The notes below the pieces were generated by a model, which saw only the letters and a list, made by a program, of their open reading frames with translations, had not been told where the DNA came from and searched no databases. Source: Blastobasis lacticolella (Eukaryota > Arthropoda > Insecta > Lepidoptera > Blastobasidae). Taken from it: a DNA stretch of 64,000 bases. The translations under genes were made by a program, and so were the position numbers. Positions 40,780 to 51,215 of this stretch are shown here, in pieces. How positions within the stretch are numbered: position 1 is the stretch's first letter; every line of letters begins with the position of its first letter. The stretch spans positions 20,167,428 through 20,231,427 of the forward strand of contig LR990049.1 of assembly GCA_905147135.1 (NCBI GenBank), read 5' to 3'.

Positions 40780-42542
40780 AGCCGGTAAGACCATCTGGTC
40801 GGCTTGCCGACTTTTACCAGCAGTGGGCACTCGTCACTGACGACCCTTTAATATTATCCTGCATCAGAGGGTATAAAATACCCTTCAGTCGGAACGTGTA
40901 CCAAACTAATGTCCCCCCACCACGAAAACCGAGCGACCCAGACTATGCGGACTTCCGCGAGTCTATAGAGGAATTACTGTCGTTAGGTGCTATATCTAAA
41001 TGTAGCCCATGCGAAAATCAGTTTATCTCTGGTATATTTCTGGTGCCGAAACCAAATGGCAAGAAAAGATTTATTCTTAATCTGAAGCCATTAAATAAAT
41101 TTTTAAATACCTGTCATTTCAAAATTGAAGATTTGCGCACTGCGCTCAAGTTGGTCACTGTAAACTGTTACATGGCAAAGTTGGATCTAAAGGATGCCTA
41201 TTTTTCAATTAAAATTCATAAAGACTACAAAAAGTATTTACGGTTCCAATGTGGTCCAGACTTATACGAGTTTAATGTTTTACCATTTGGTCTCAGCACC
41301 GCGCCTTATGTCTTCACTAAAGTAATGAGACCAGTCTCTCGGCTTCTACGTTCCGCTGGTTATACTTCTACTGTATATTTAGACGATTGGCTGCTAATAG
41401 CACAATCCTATGATGAATGTGTAAATAATGTTACACAGACAAGGTCTTTGCTTAGTTCATTAGGTTTCCTGATAAATGAGGAAAAAAGTTGCCCAAATCC
41501 AAGGAGATCCTGTGTATTCCTAGGCTATGTCTTAGATTCGAGATACTTCCAGGTCAGCCTACCGATGGATAAAGTAGATCGCATTAAAGCAGAAATTGCC
41601 ATTATGTTTAACACAAACAGGTGTAAAATAAGGGATTTCGCGCGGTTCGTAGGTCTTTTGACGTCAGCTTGTCCAGCAATAGAATACGGCTGGCTTTATA
41701 CCAAGTATTTCGAACGATTAAAATACCTAAGTCTTAAGGACCACGAAGACTATGACCGGTACATGTCAATTCCAACCACCATTCTGCCAGACTTGCAATG
41801 GTGGCAACAAGCTATTCAGGGGTCTGTGAAGAAAATAAGGGACGATAGGTATGACCTGGAAATATTCTCGGATGCCTCAACAACGGGGTGGGGCGTAGCA
41901 TGTGGTGACGACAGGGCTAGTGGTCTCTGGAGTGACCAAGAACGCTGCCAGCATATTAATTATTTGGAAATTCTGGCCGCATTATTTGGTCTTAAAATAT
42001 TTGCAAGAGACTCTTTCGACTGCCAATTATTATTGCGTGTTGATAATACAACCGCTATTTCCTATATTAACAGGATGGGGGGCATTCAGTTCCCTCATTT
42101 GACACAAGTGACAAAAGATTTGTGGCAATGGTGTGAACACCGAAGGTTATTTGTATTAACTTCCTACATACGTTCTTCAGAAAATAAGGAAGCGGACTCG
42201 GAGTCTCGCCGTATTCACCCTGACGTAGAGTGGGAGCTGACAAGAGAAGCTTTTCAGTCTATAGTCACTAAGTTTGGCCAGCCTGAGGTAGACCTATTTG
42301 CCAGCCGAATAAACCGCAAATGCGAAACTTTTGTTTCCTGGCATCGTGACCCCGATGCATTTGCTATAAACGCGTTTACTATCAATTGGGCTATTCACTT
42401 TTTTTATGCGTTCCCTCCATTCTCAATGGTACTGAAAACTTTACGCAAAATTATAGCAGACCAAGCTGTTGGCATCGTCGTAGTGCCACTATGGCCTACA
42501 CAACCTTGGTATCCGCGTGCGAAATTTAATAAAATTGTATAA
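40635..42542 (+). CDS. pol: DIRS-like reverse transcriptase / RNase H, 3'-truncated
   Basis: Open from before 40635 in the -1 frame relative to gag. 635 codons follow the slippery site, and there is no early ATG. Counting from the GTG at 40896: FLVPKPNGKKRFILNLKPLN (48-67), LDLKDAYF (96-103, catalytic Asp), LPFGLSTAP (129-137), YLDD (161-164, catalytic box in the DIRS form), then RNase H with FSDAS (Asp326), NYLEILAA (Glu358) and RVDNTTA (Asp383). The C-terminal VDLFASR...WPTQPWYP block is typical of DIRS polymerases. The last five residues and the stop are encoded by the right 53-bp repeat. Catalytic residues are intact, so the protein could be active, but the recombinase needed for integration is absent. 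Confidence 0.85.
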   Translation: MEELQSEPQAGSSSEEQRHDANDSACDDEDSARQLIARLAASTRQPPLEPVRPSGRLADFYQQWALVTDDPLILSCIRGYKIPFSRNVYQTNVPPPRKPSDPDYADFRESIEELLSLGAISKCSPCENQFISGIFLVPKPNGKKRFILNLKPLNKFLNTCHFKIEDLRTALKLVTVNCYMAKLDLKDAYFSIKIHKDYKKYLRFQCGPDLYEFNVLPFGLSTAPYVFTKVMRPVSRLLRSAGYTSTVYLDDWLLIAQSYDECVNNVTQTRSLLSSLGFLINEEKSCPNPRRSCVFLGYVLDSRYFQVSLPMDKVDRIKAEIAIMFNTNRCKIRDFARFVGLLTSACPAIEYGWLYTKYFERLKYLSLKDHEDYDRYMSIPTTILPDLQWWQQAIQGSVKKIRDDRYDLEIFSDASTTGWGVACGDDRASGLWSDQERCQHINYLEILAALFGLKIFARDSFDCQLLLRVDNTTAISYINRMGGIQFPHLTQVTKDLWQWCEHRRLFVLTSYIRSSENKEADSESRRIHPDVEWELTREAFQSIVTKFGQPEVDLFASRINRKCETFVSWHRDPDAFAINAFTINWAIHFFYAFPPFSMVLKTLRKIIADQAVGIVVVPLWPTQPWYPRAKFNKIV

Positions 42543-42578
42543 TAAAGTGGAACTAGTGTACAAAAAGTGATTTAATTC
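42526..42578 (+). repeat. DIRS-like right terminal repeat
   Basis: Begins ttaataaaattgtataataa. It supplies the TAA stop at 42540-42542 for the truncated RT-RH frame and contains an AATAAA-type motif. Confidence 0.85.
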
Positions 42579-42649
42579 ATAATAATGGAGTTCCATCATG
42601 AAGTGTCAACACAAAGTGTTAAAGATTCTTAATTTTTTTTGCCGGCCTT

Positions 42650-42830
42650 ACCTATTCTACACATCCCTATACCTACTTCACCCTTACCTTTTTTGTTGCT
42701 TATAAACCTTCCTCTTGAATCACTCTATATATTGTTGAAAACCACATTAAAATCCGTTGCGTACTTAAAAAGATCTAAGCGTACATAGGTGCAGACGGCG
42801 GGAAGATACGTTGTTTTATACTATGTTAAG
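42650..42830 (+). repeat. RTE-like tail, family F
   Basis: Contains ataaaccttcctcttgaatc, actctatatattgttgaaaa, taaaatccgttgcgtactta and agacggcgggaagatacgtt, following on plus the order typical of this family. Confidence 0.6.
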
Positions 42831-43249
42831 ATGGCGTTAAGAAAACTACTGAACGAATTTTGACAAAGAAGGCCAGATACTTCTGATACTGTTTATTCCG
42901 AATTCAGTGCATTTAATTTTAGTGCGTTACCATATTTTCGAGCACGAAGTCGCGGGCACAAGCTAATAAGTATTTACAAGAAAGTTTATTTACGCATCAG
43001 TAAAAGGGGTTGGTGCTACATTCTACTCTGCGGACACTAGTGACTAAAATTTATATGTTTGCGTTGAAGACGAAGCCAATTGCAACTAATTTATTACCTA
43101 ATTTATTCTTCTGTGTTTGAAAAGCTGCGCAACAATGATTCATTAGCACGAATTGTTATTTAGTGAATGGAGACAAAGCCCCTTAAATAAAGATTAGAAA
43201 AAAGTTCTATTAGAGTAAATTACTGTTTTTTTATTGACTAGAAAGGCTA

Positions 43250-43350
43250 AAGGAAGGACGGTTCACCTTATGGAAAGCGGATGGAAACCTAAGGGGAGCA
43301 GATGCAGTGCCGGCTTTTGAGATACATGTAGATATGCATTTTGAAGAGCG
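43250..43350. repeat. Dispersed repeat fragment (as 17890-18000)
   Basis: Shares ggttcaccttatggaaagcg, aggggagcagatgcagtgcc and ggcttttgag with the earlier copy. Confidence 0.5.
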
Positions 43351-43539
43351 AGGAACCACAATTTGCGTACAATTTGTTTCCTAAATTTTATATTTTAAAA
43401 TTCAATATGTAATTTTTCGATGTTTTACACAATCAATTTCTACGAATCGCAGCTCTATACAAGTTAAATGTTGTTAAAATTAAATTTAACAACTTTTTAT
43501 CAAATCCACCTTCAACTTACATCACTTACACTTACAAAT

Positions 43540-43770
43540 TGAGTGGTTCAGTTCGTTAACTTACCGGTCTGCAACGCAGTTGTTCCGGGACAAAGTTCGA
43601 TTCCTGGCTGGGCAGAAATCGAAATGATGAATTTTAATTGCTGTTATGGGGCGGGATGTTATAAGTATATATTTATGATAAACATTCATTTAGTCTGATA
43701 ACACAATCTTTGCTTACTTTGGGGCTAGGTGGTGCAGTGTGAATTGTCCAAGCATATCAAGCATATTGAT
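43540..43770 (+). mobile_element. tRNA-headed SINE, family D, copy 2 (most complete head)
   Basis: Head: gagtggttcagttcgttaac (box A region), tctgcaacgcagttg, then aagttcgattcctggctggg (box B). Body: cagaaatcgaaatgatgaat, ctttgcttactttggggcta. Too altered and followed by a repeat body, so not a functional tRNA gene. Confidence 0.7.
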
Positions 43771-44069
43771 TTTATTTATTTTTACAATCAAGATATTTAA
43801 CTGATTTCGATCATTCAGCGACGAATTGAGGCTCTATTTTGTGCTAACTTTCATTACAAAATAAAAACAACCGGTCAAGTTCGCAGGCTACAAATACACA
43901 AGCAGTACAATGTTGCGTCGTCGCGTTTAATAAAGGACATTCGATGTCACCACAAAATATAATGGTTACATAATCATTCGTCCCTTTCACTCTTACACGA
44001 TATAGCATAACATAAAGTGTGACGTAAACTCCCGAATCGCTGGCCATAACGACCTTATGGATTATCCAG

Positions 44070-44307
44070 AGGCCGGGCAACATTATTGAAGCTGAAAAGG
44101 TGACGAAACACCGCAGAATTTTTGAACAAGCGCACACTGAGTGTGAATATTATAATTTGTAGTACACCTACGTAGTTGCGGTTCAGCCAGGCTCCGGAGG
44201 TGGTACCACAAAGACCGCCTGCGTAAATAAATTATGAATTAGGCAAGATGTATGCGTCTAAAGCGGTCGGCGCGGTCGGCGCGGTCGGCCCTTCAAACCT
44301 AATTACA
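44070..44307 (+). repeat. Second copy of the DIRS-associated 235-bp segment
   Basis: From agaggccgggcaacattatt to ccttcaaacctaattacaaa, about 97% identical to 38456-38690, without either 53-bp repeat or the 24-bp inverted repeat. Confidence 0.75.
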
Positions 44308-44824
44308 AAGGTCCTTCAAAGCCGGTAAACCACTGTAGCAAGAAATTATATCTTTTCATCTTTCCAGCGGGCAAGCAACAAAGGAACAAACATTCATGAG
44401 TTGTAGACAGTAAGGGCGTCGTAGGTTATGGTGTGTCTTGGAGTATAATCCGCGTCATGAAAGAGGAGACTTGTCAAATGGCAGTAGAGGGGATTTCGCG
44501 CAGGTAATCGCCTACTAAGCAAGTCGAACCACGTGACCCGCTAAGTCTCTTCTTATTTGACAGTACTAATACGAGAAAAACCTTTTAAACCTTGGTCTGC
44601 CTGTGCAGGTTGCCAAACGTCGACTTCTGCCTCACATCCTGTTGGCAGTTCGCTAGCCAGCCATATTAAAGTAGTCGTACGTAATCGATTTACGTAATTG
44701 CAATGCAACGCGAGCAATTAAATGGGTTCTAATAGTAGACTGCGAGGGCGCCGTTGGTTGAAAATGCCAAGAGGATGTGAGCAGTTCTCATGACTTCGAA
44801 CTAATACAGGTTCATGTGACCGGT

Positions 44825-44930
44825 TTTTTTTACTTCTAGAATCCACACAAAAGGATAAGTAATTACTATCGCTAAGAAAAGTCGAAGTGTGGGCTGTATA
44901 AAAATAATTGTGCCAGGTTAACAGTCTATT
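44825..44930. repeat. Dispersed repeat, family L fragment
   Basis: Contains taagtaattactatcgctaa and gaaaagtcgaagtgtgggct, related to 37950-38000. Confidence 0.45.
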
Positions 44931-45114
44931 ACGTTTCAGGACGGAGCGGACCCGTACAAGTTATTCTGTTTCACCATATTTTTCGTGTTATCAAAGCGTC
45001 GATTCCATCGTCCACAAACGGCGTGGCGTTGGAGCACATGTAAATAAAAACAAAGCGTTTTTTACCGATAATCGGTTTTAGGGGATTGAATATCGGGCAG
45101 TTTTTAACCTCCGT

Positions 45115-45510
45115 TGTAAAAAAGGGGTGTCGTAGGTTTGATGTTTGTCTGTGGCTCTGTGTTTACTCTGTTCAGACTGACTTGTCTTATTTGGTTAAGG
45201 AAATTATGTATTTAAATGGATAATGTGCATTAATATACGTTAAAATTTACATTCTATGTGTTTCTAGTATAATTCAAGACATCTATACACAATGTACGTA
45301 GCGTGATAGATACGGCATGTCGTGATTTTGGGCATTGTTTGTTCACCAAATAAGACAAGTCAGTTTAAACAGATCATATGTGTGGACGTGTGTCTGTCTG
45401 TGGTATCATAGTACCCGCAAACGGATGGGTCGATTTCGATACGGACTTTTTTATTTGAAAGGTTTTTGGCTTTGTTTCATTAAAATCAGTTCAGTGGTTT
45501 AGAAAATATC
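45115..45510 (+). repeat. Family M repeat split by a small inverted-repeat element
   Basis: Family M sequence (gtctgtggctctgtg ... tatgtgtggacgtgtgtctg, acggatgggtcgatttcgat) is interrupted by 45168-45372, as shown by the uninterrupted copy at 35500-35560. Confidence 0.65.
45168..45372. mobile_element. MITE-like element of about 205 bp
   Basis: Terminal inverted repeats of about 27 bp: ctgttcagactgacttgtct then tatttgg on the left, and the complement of ccaaataagacaagtcagtt then taaacag on the right, with two or three mismatches. The AT-rich interior has no ORF. The exact target duplication could not be settled. Confidence 0.65.
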
Positions 45511-45519
45511 TACTTTATA

Positions 45520-45740
45520 CTACACCTACTTTACCCCTACCTATACTTTTAATCTCGCTTATAAACCTTCCTTTTCTATCGACGAGCAACTCGCCTTTAG
45601 ATAGGTTGTGAAAATAACTTTAAAAAGTAAATCACATTCCTACAAGTATATTATAGTAGATATTGCTAAAAATCTATTGTTGACAATCACATTAAAATCC
45701 ATTTCGTAGTTTAAAAGGCAGATGGCGGGAAGTGAGTGTG
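45520..45740 (+). repeat. RTE-like tail, family F, interrupted
   Basis: ctacctatacttttaatctc, ataaaccttccttttctatc, then about 100 foreign bases, then tgttgacaatcacattaaaa, tccatttcgtagtttaaaag and gatggcgggaag. Confidence 0.5.
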
Positions 45741-46194
45741 TATAGAAGATTCCTGTACATTACGGGTTTCAAGCTATTTGGACCGAATAATGAGGTGTAA
45801 TTTCTGAAGTACAACATCGATCACCTTGAAATATTTACGAGACAATCTTTAAAGTACCTCCATTTTAACAAAAAATAATAAATGAAATCGTTCTACGTGA
45901 TAATGAATTACAACTAAGTACCTATTTTGACTTCCATTCCCTCTCCCAAGAGAACGTTGATTAATTTCGGGATAAAAAGTATCCAATGTCCTACCTCGTA
46001 GAATGAACTCAAATGATTTTAAGTTTCATTTGAATTTACTCAGTAGTTTCGGAGTGATGCACGGCCAAGATACAAACAGACAGACAAATAGACACGAATG
46101 AAAAAAAGTACAGTTTTAGTTTCAGTATCGTTTAAAGAGTACACTATAATAAAATCTTTAATATACAGAATTGGACCTGTCACAGATTTATTAA

Positions 46195-46970
46195 TTACTA
46201 GCAGCCGCCCCGGCTTCGCACGGGTACCACTACGGGTACACGGGTTACTTTCAAGTGAAAATTATTCGATTCCGCACACGACCGCTGCGTAGGGAGCCGA
46301 CCGCGCGAGTAAGCCGCGCGGCACTTTATTTCTTGACATTGACTCTCCCGTACCCCGTGCTGCCTAGATAGCCGAGCGGACTGAGCGGCGAACACGCGAC
46401 TTTTTTCTAATATTCACATTTTTAAACTCGTGATATCATTCGAATGGAATGTCTGAATTGAATAATTCAAAAAGTTATATAAAGGTATTGAAGCAGTCGT
46501 GAATATGAAGTACTTGATTTTGATAAGGATTAATACCAAGGTACAAATAAGAGTGTTTTTTAGCGGCGGCATTTCAATTAAATTTTGAAAATAAAAGAAC
46601 AATTATTGTGACATAACTATAATAGTTAGACATATACTGTCGCGACACCTTTTGTAAATAATGATGTGTTCTGCAAAGTCGTAGTTCATTATTTTGTTCT
46701 ATCATCAGTAGTTTTCGCAACACACGCGATATAAGGAAATTTTTAAATAATTTTTTTACACCTTGGGTTACATTATTGGAGTTTTATTAATGATCTGTAA
46801 TTTTTTATAATAATTTAAAAAAAAGCCTATGTCACGCGGGGATAGTGTAGCTTCCCAACGGTGAAAGAATTTTTGAAATCGGTCCAGTAGTTTCGAAGCC
46901 TATTCAATACAAACAAACAAAAAATCAAACCTTTCCTCTTTATAATATTAGTATAAATAGCTAGTCTATC
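46195..46970 (+). mobile_element. RTE-like retroposon remnant
   Basis: Starts at ctagcagccgccccggcttc (gcacgggta), a phrase common at lepidopteran repeat ends. It ends at aaatcggtccagtagtttcg, aaatcaaacctttcctcttt and ataatattagtata. The interior is mixed and holds no reverse transcriptase motif, so boundaries are tentative. Confidence 0.45.
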
Positions 46971-47509
46971 CGCTATCCATTTACGAAAGGTATTTGTCTA
47001 CCCATCCTGAAATTCGCTGCGAAATATCGCCTATAGTAAAGATACACCACACCTCAGAGGAGTGAGTGCTCCCTAAAAAGGGTTTCACGTGTGCCTACAT
47101 GCAATTAGAGTCTATTAAAGTGTCCTTGACTGGTCTGAGGCCCTCCCCGCTCGCCCACCGGTGGGTCTGGTTACTCAAAGTGCCCGTATCGTGTTCGTAA
47201 CGACACGCCGCTCGGGAAATAGTTGGCAATTTACGATTAATGCCTTCCCCAACTGAATTATGCGTAATGGCCCGCTTAAATGATCCGCTTTAGTTCGCGG
47301 AGGTATCAGGAAGCGATTTCTCGGAAAGGGTTTCGGTGTAAGTTTTCTTTATTTGTCAATGGAGTCTCTGGATGTTTTAGTTTTGTTTGTGTTTTATTTT
47401 GTGCAGATTCAGAGTAATCAAAGGAAGGAAGGTTGTTTGTTAGTTTGAGTTCCAACAGTACACCTAGAATGAGAAATCGGTAAATTGAGACAAAGGCAGA
47501 AGATTGACG

Positions 47510-47725
47510 ACCTGAGTGGTTCAGTGGTCAACATGCAGGTCTGCCACGCAAGAGGCATCTATTCCCGGCCAGAAATTAAAATGGTGAGTGTTTATTTATG
47601 GATGCTTTGTTAAAATAAGTATGTATTTAAAAGTATATCAGTTAGTTATCTAGCACCCATAGTACAAGCTTTGCTTAGTTTGGGGCTAGAGGCGCTGAGT
47701 GAATTTGTCCACGATTATTTATATA
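47510..47725 (+). mobile_element. tRNA-headed SINE, family D, copy 3
   Basis: Head cctgagtggttcagtggtca, tctgccacgcaag, then ctattcccggccagaaatta, followed by ctttgcttagtttggggcta. Confidence 0.65.
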
Positions 47726-47929
47726 TATCAGGTAAGTACCCAAACATTTCCCCTTGGACCTGTATCAGTCCCGCTCAAATACATCCTATACATCTACTAA
47801 CGAAAGCCCTAATTAAAGACCGCTCACTAAAATCAACGACTACGCAATCCGATCACAAGGCGAGTGTTACCTGCGAAACTCAATTCCCAGTCCCCGATCT
47901 TAGTCGTCCACGGCGGCGACGTTATGTAA

Positions 47930-48075
47930 ACTATTGCGAGTTCGAAATCAAACGTCGCCGCTCGGCAATCACTCACGAATCCGGCAGTCCCGGGGGCGCG
48001 CGCTCGGCGGCGTGTGACGGATGCCGGCGCCCCGGGGCGTCCCGGGCGGGGGCAGGGCCGAGGCATACGCTAAGG
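47930..48075. other. CpG-rich patch
   Basis: A short block of very high GC and CpG (gggggcgcgcgctcggcggc, ccccggggcgtcccgggcgg). It contains no recognised exon on either strand. It may be regulatory or a remnant of a GC-rich element; I cannot tell. Confidence 0.4.
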
Positions 48076-48259
48076 CGAGGGGTGAAGGGGGCAATTGTCG
48101 GGAATAGTTGTCGAAGACATATTTTGAGCCAGTCAAATCACACCATTCAGCCAGTGTTTTTTAAATCCACGACGAAAACAGGGGTGTTAATCTGTGGCGC
48201 TGTGTATGGGTAGCTGTGGCATCGATGGACCAATTTTGATACAGTTCTCTAAGATACAA

Positions 48260-48600
48260 ACATTTTTTTTTTAATTTGACTAACTAGGCATTTCACCGTC
48301 ATCTCACCTGATGGTAAGTGACGATGTAACCGAAGATGGAGCATGCCTGTCTAGGAACAACCTTAATCTAACCTTAAGGGGGTAAAGATTATAATGAACA
48401 GGAGGCAATGTGTTCCATTCCTTAGCCTTACGCATTATAAAAGTGGAAACAAAGCGGCTCGTGCGGATGACTGAAAGATCCAAGACATAAGAATGAAGCG
48501 TTCGCCTAGATACATAGTTACAAACATTGCAAGTTAAATGAAAGCTTGTAAATTTCTCTAGACTTGGAGTAGCCTTCCCCAAGTGAAAGTTCCAACGATC
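48260..48600 (-). mobile_element. 5'-truncated non-LTR retrotransposon end (other family)
   Basis: Minus frame 48582-48304 reads FHLTCNVCNYVSRRTLHSYV, RTSRFVSTFIMRKAKEWNTL and PPVHYNLYPLKVRLRLFLDR: the C-terminal end of a non-LTR reverse transcriptase ORF with the W-N-x-L-P motif, followed by a short 3' UTR with tcacttaccatcaggtgaga. Confidence 0.65.
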
Positions 48601-48989
48601 AACAATGCATGAAAACTATTACCTCCCGGCTAAGTCTCGCGCGGTGGCCATCGCTTGAGCACCCGGCCGTGTACGCCGAAACATTATTTATGTCATCGCC
48701 GCGTTTGCTCCCGGGCCCGGGGGACGCGGCGTGTTTCAAGAACATTTTCGCGGCTAGATACGTAACCTGTAGAATAATATATGGCCGAGCATCCCCGGAT
48801 ATCCCCGCGCCCCTCCTGCCTGCCTGGTGTTTTTATGAATATAAACAACTTTCGTAACGCAATGTTTTGTCTCCGGAAAATTTATGTGTCTAACCAAGTT
48901 AACGGAAGGATTTGACGGATTACGTATAGTGAGTTTTGGTAGGGATTGGCGCAAGATTCCAGCTTTTCTATCTGGCAGTCTGTTGGCAG

Positions 48990-49190
48990 CGTGTTTATGA
49001 GACCGATAAGAAATGTTAAGCAACTTACGTCGATGCTGGAAACTGGATGGATGACCGTTTCGTAGTTTGAGGCTAATTACGAGCGACGAGCTCGCCACTC
49101 GTCATAATACCGCTGGCAAAGCGGGGTTGACTAAGATCTTCCGCTGAGGACTCGGAGGCTGATTGAAGTCTCGGGAGCTGATTGGCATTC
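48990..49190 (+). mobile_element. 5S rRNA-derived SINE, copy 3
   Basis: gagaccgataagaaatgtta then agcaacttacgtcgatgctg then gaaactggatggatgaccgt. These follow 5S rRNA from the CGATCACCGAAGTTAAGCAAC segment to the TTGGATGGGTGACCG segment (box A, intermediate element, box C order). The body continues ccgctggcaaagcggggttg and agtctcgggagctgattggc, shared with copies 1 and 2. Confidence 0.7.
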
Positions 49191-49221
49191 CGTAACGGAT
49201 GCTATATATATTATTATACAC

Positions 49222-49400
49222 TAGCGACCCGCCCCGGCTTCGCACGGGTAGTAACCTTAACAAATTATACACCTAAACCTTCCCGTTGAATCACTCTTTT
49301 ATTGGTGAAAACCGCATTAAAATTACTCCAGTACTTTTTGATTTATCGCGAACAGACAGACAGACGCGGTACTATGTTTTATAATATGTAGTAAGTTATA
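49222..49400 (+). repeat. RTE-like tail, family F
   Basis: cactagcgacccgccccggc, ttcgcacgggtagtaacctt, ctttattggtgaaaaccgca then ttaaaatt and acagacagacgcgg. Confidence 0.6.
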
Positions 49401-50066
49401 TTGTGTTAGTCTAAATCTATCGGTCGGTCTTCGGGCAATATCAATTCGTTTAGCAGACAACTACCGAGCGGACGATGTAATCCTATAAGTGGCATAAGAG
49501 CGGTGAAACAGCAAGGCTGGTTACTTTGTTACGCAGCCCGCGGGCCCGCGGCGCCTAATGGAAAACTGCTGTTGTGCCCCAGAGGGTGGTTCGAAGGCCC
49601 AAGCCTTTCACCAACCATCGCTATTGAACGCAAACAAGCTCCTCCCGATCGCAGCCGCCACTGAAAAAACATCGCGCAAAATGCTGAGACACTGTGTTTT
49701 TAACCTAACTGGATTTGGGATTTGATCCGCGCACAAAGAATATTTTCCTCGATTTTCCTCGAGATCAGTTCGCGCTTAGTTGTGTAAATAAGAATTTGTG
49801 CCTTCCTTTCACCATTTTATATACCTATAATTGCTGCTATAGGTACGCAGGTATAATGAAGTAACTAAACGGTGAACTCAGAATAATAACAGGCATTAAA
49901 CTTTGAGAGAAAGCAAATTAAACTCCCAAAATACGGACGAGCCTCTCAACAAATTAACTTTTGTCGAGGATCCGACGTTGGCTCATGAATACGTTTCATA
50001 ACTTTAATTATGAAAATTATAATAGTTTTAAATGCTACTCGAATGTTCTCCTAACGAAGAATATAT

Positions 50067-50440
50067 TTTATGTCACGCGGTAGGCAAACAGGCATGCGGG
50101 CCACCTGAGGTAAAGTGCTGCCTATAGACATTAGCAATACCAATGCTATCGCCAATGCGTTGCCCATCTCCTTAACACGTTGCTCTGGTAACAAAAAGCC
50201 AAATGCCCCTCCTCAACCAAAGCCAGGGATCCCCGAATACCCACCCCATGGAGCACTTGAAACCCTACTCACCGGCAGAAACACAATACTCAAGTTCAAA
50301 CTCAAAAAATATTTATTGAAATTGGATTAAATAATCTCGTATCAAATGACAAAAAAAATAACTGCGGGGAAAACAAAAGGCTAGTGAACGAACTCACCTA
50401 GGTAGAGGTAATTCAAGTAGGCCGGCCAGCGCGCACTCAT
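50067..50440 (-). repeat. Family A copy followed by a family K tail
   Basis: 50067-50285 is family A (cacgcggtaggcaaacaggc, ccaatgcgttgcccatctcc, accccatggagcacttgaaa). At 50290 it passes into actcaagttcaaactcaaaa, then agtaggccggccagcgcgca, the non-LTR 3' end also seen at 19790. The second element inserted at the end of the first. Confidence 0.6.
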
Positions 50441-50859
50441 TACTATTTAAAATTGGTACTTTCTTTTTAGCCAGAGTAGCGCAAGACAAAGGTATAACCT
50501 GCAAGTATTTAACAAGCAGGGCGTCTAATCTATTTCCTTAGCAACGGTGTACCTGAGTGATCTTATCTGCGCAAATCTTACCCAACTCAAAGTTGGTGTT
50601 CAAATTTATCGACCACCTCTAATTGGAGGGCAGAGGGCGATAGGACGAAAGAATATAGCCAAGATAACGGCCAGCGCTGTGTCTGTCGGCTTTACAGCTG
50701 AAGGGTCACGTTTGAGAAAGGTTCGTGTAAATCTGCCTAGATAATGCTGAGCGATGGTGGACTCGATTTAATGTTAAGATAGGGCTTTGTTTCGTGGAGA
50801 TAGAGACTTGTGTTTTCTAATTCAATTCGGGTATATTCGACCGCACTGATTTTTTTAGA

Positions 50860-51215
50860 CAGATGGGCGACCATGTAACTAAGGAGGATGAAAAGAACAA
50901 CTGTAGGGGTCGAGTGAAAGGCATTGAGGTCCATCTTCGGTCGCATCAACACTTACCAACAGGTGAGATGGTGGTCAAATGTATATATGAAACGCTTCAA
51001 ATTAAAATACACTCACAAAAATGCAACCTGAACATGTTCAAATGAAAACGATTTTATCATAGCAAGCTTTTATCGCGCGTTCTCTATGATTATGAATCAA
51101 TTTTATTACGAACAGACATGGGGACATTTGTAACTAAACGAAAGCTTGTAAAATGTATGATTATGTATTTAATTGCTGTTAAACTGTGAAATGAACTAAT
51201 AAATAAATAAATAAA
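50860..51215 (+). repeat. Retroposon 3' end with TAAA tail (tentative)
   Basis: Ends gctgttaaactgtgaaatga, actaataaataaataaataa. The upstream part has no coding remnant that I recognise. Confidence 0.4.

Larger units (their letters stand above)
38400..42578 (+). mobile_element. DIRS-like retroelement lacking a tyrosine recombinase
   Basis: DIRS-type elements combine a gag, a reverse transcriptase/RNase H and normally a tyrosine recombinase, and have inverted rather than LTR ends. Here a 53-bp repeat occurs three times without a mismatch: inverted at 38400-38452, direct at 38754-38806 and 42526-42578. The outer pair are inverted terminal repeats. Between the first two lie a 235-bp segment and a 24-bp perfect inverted repeat (38691-38714 / 38730-38753). 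gag (39112-40779) and RT-RH (to 42542) follow on plus. After the WPTQPWYP motif the frame runs straight into the right terminal repeat, so the methylase-like and recombinase parts are missing and the copy must be non-autonomous. Flanks share ttaaagattcttaattt at 38383-38399 and 42619-42635. Confidence 0.8.

Noticed and set aside
47671..48213. 180-codon plus frame across the CpG-rich patch
   Set aside because: It starts inside a SINE, crosses low-complexity GC-rich sequence and shows no domain. Open frames are expected by chance in GC-rich DNA.
48990..49190. 5S rRNA gene
   Set aside because: Only part of the 5S sequence is present and diverged, it lacks the 5S ends, and the same non-5S body follows in three copies. 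It is a SINE.
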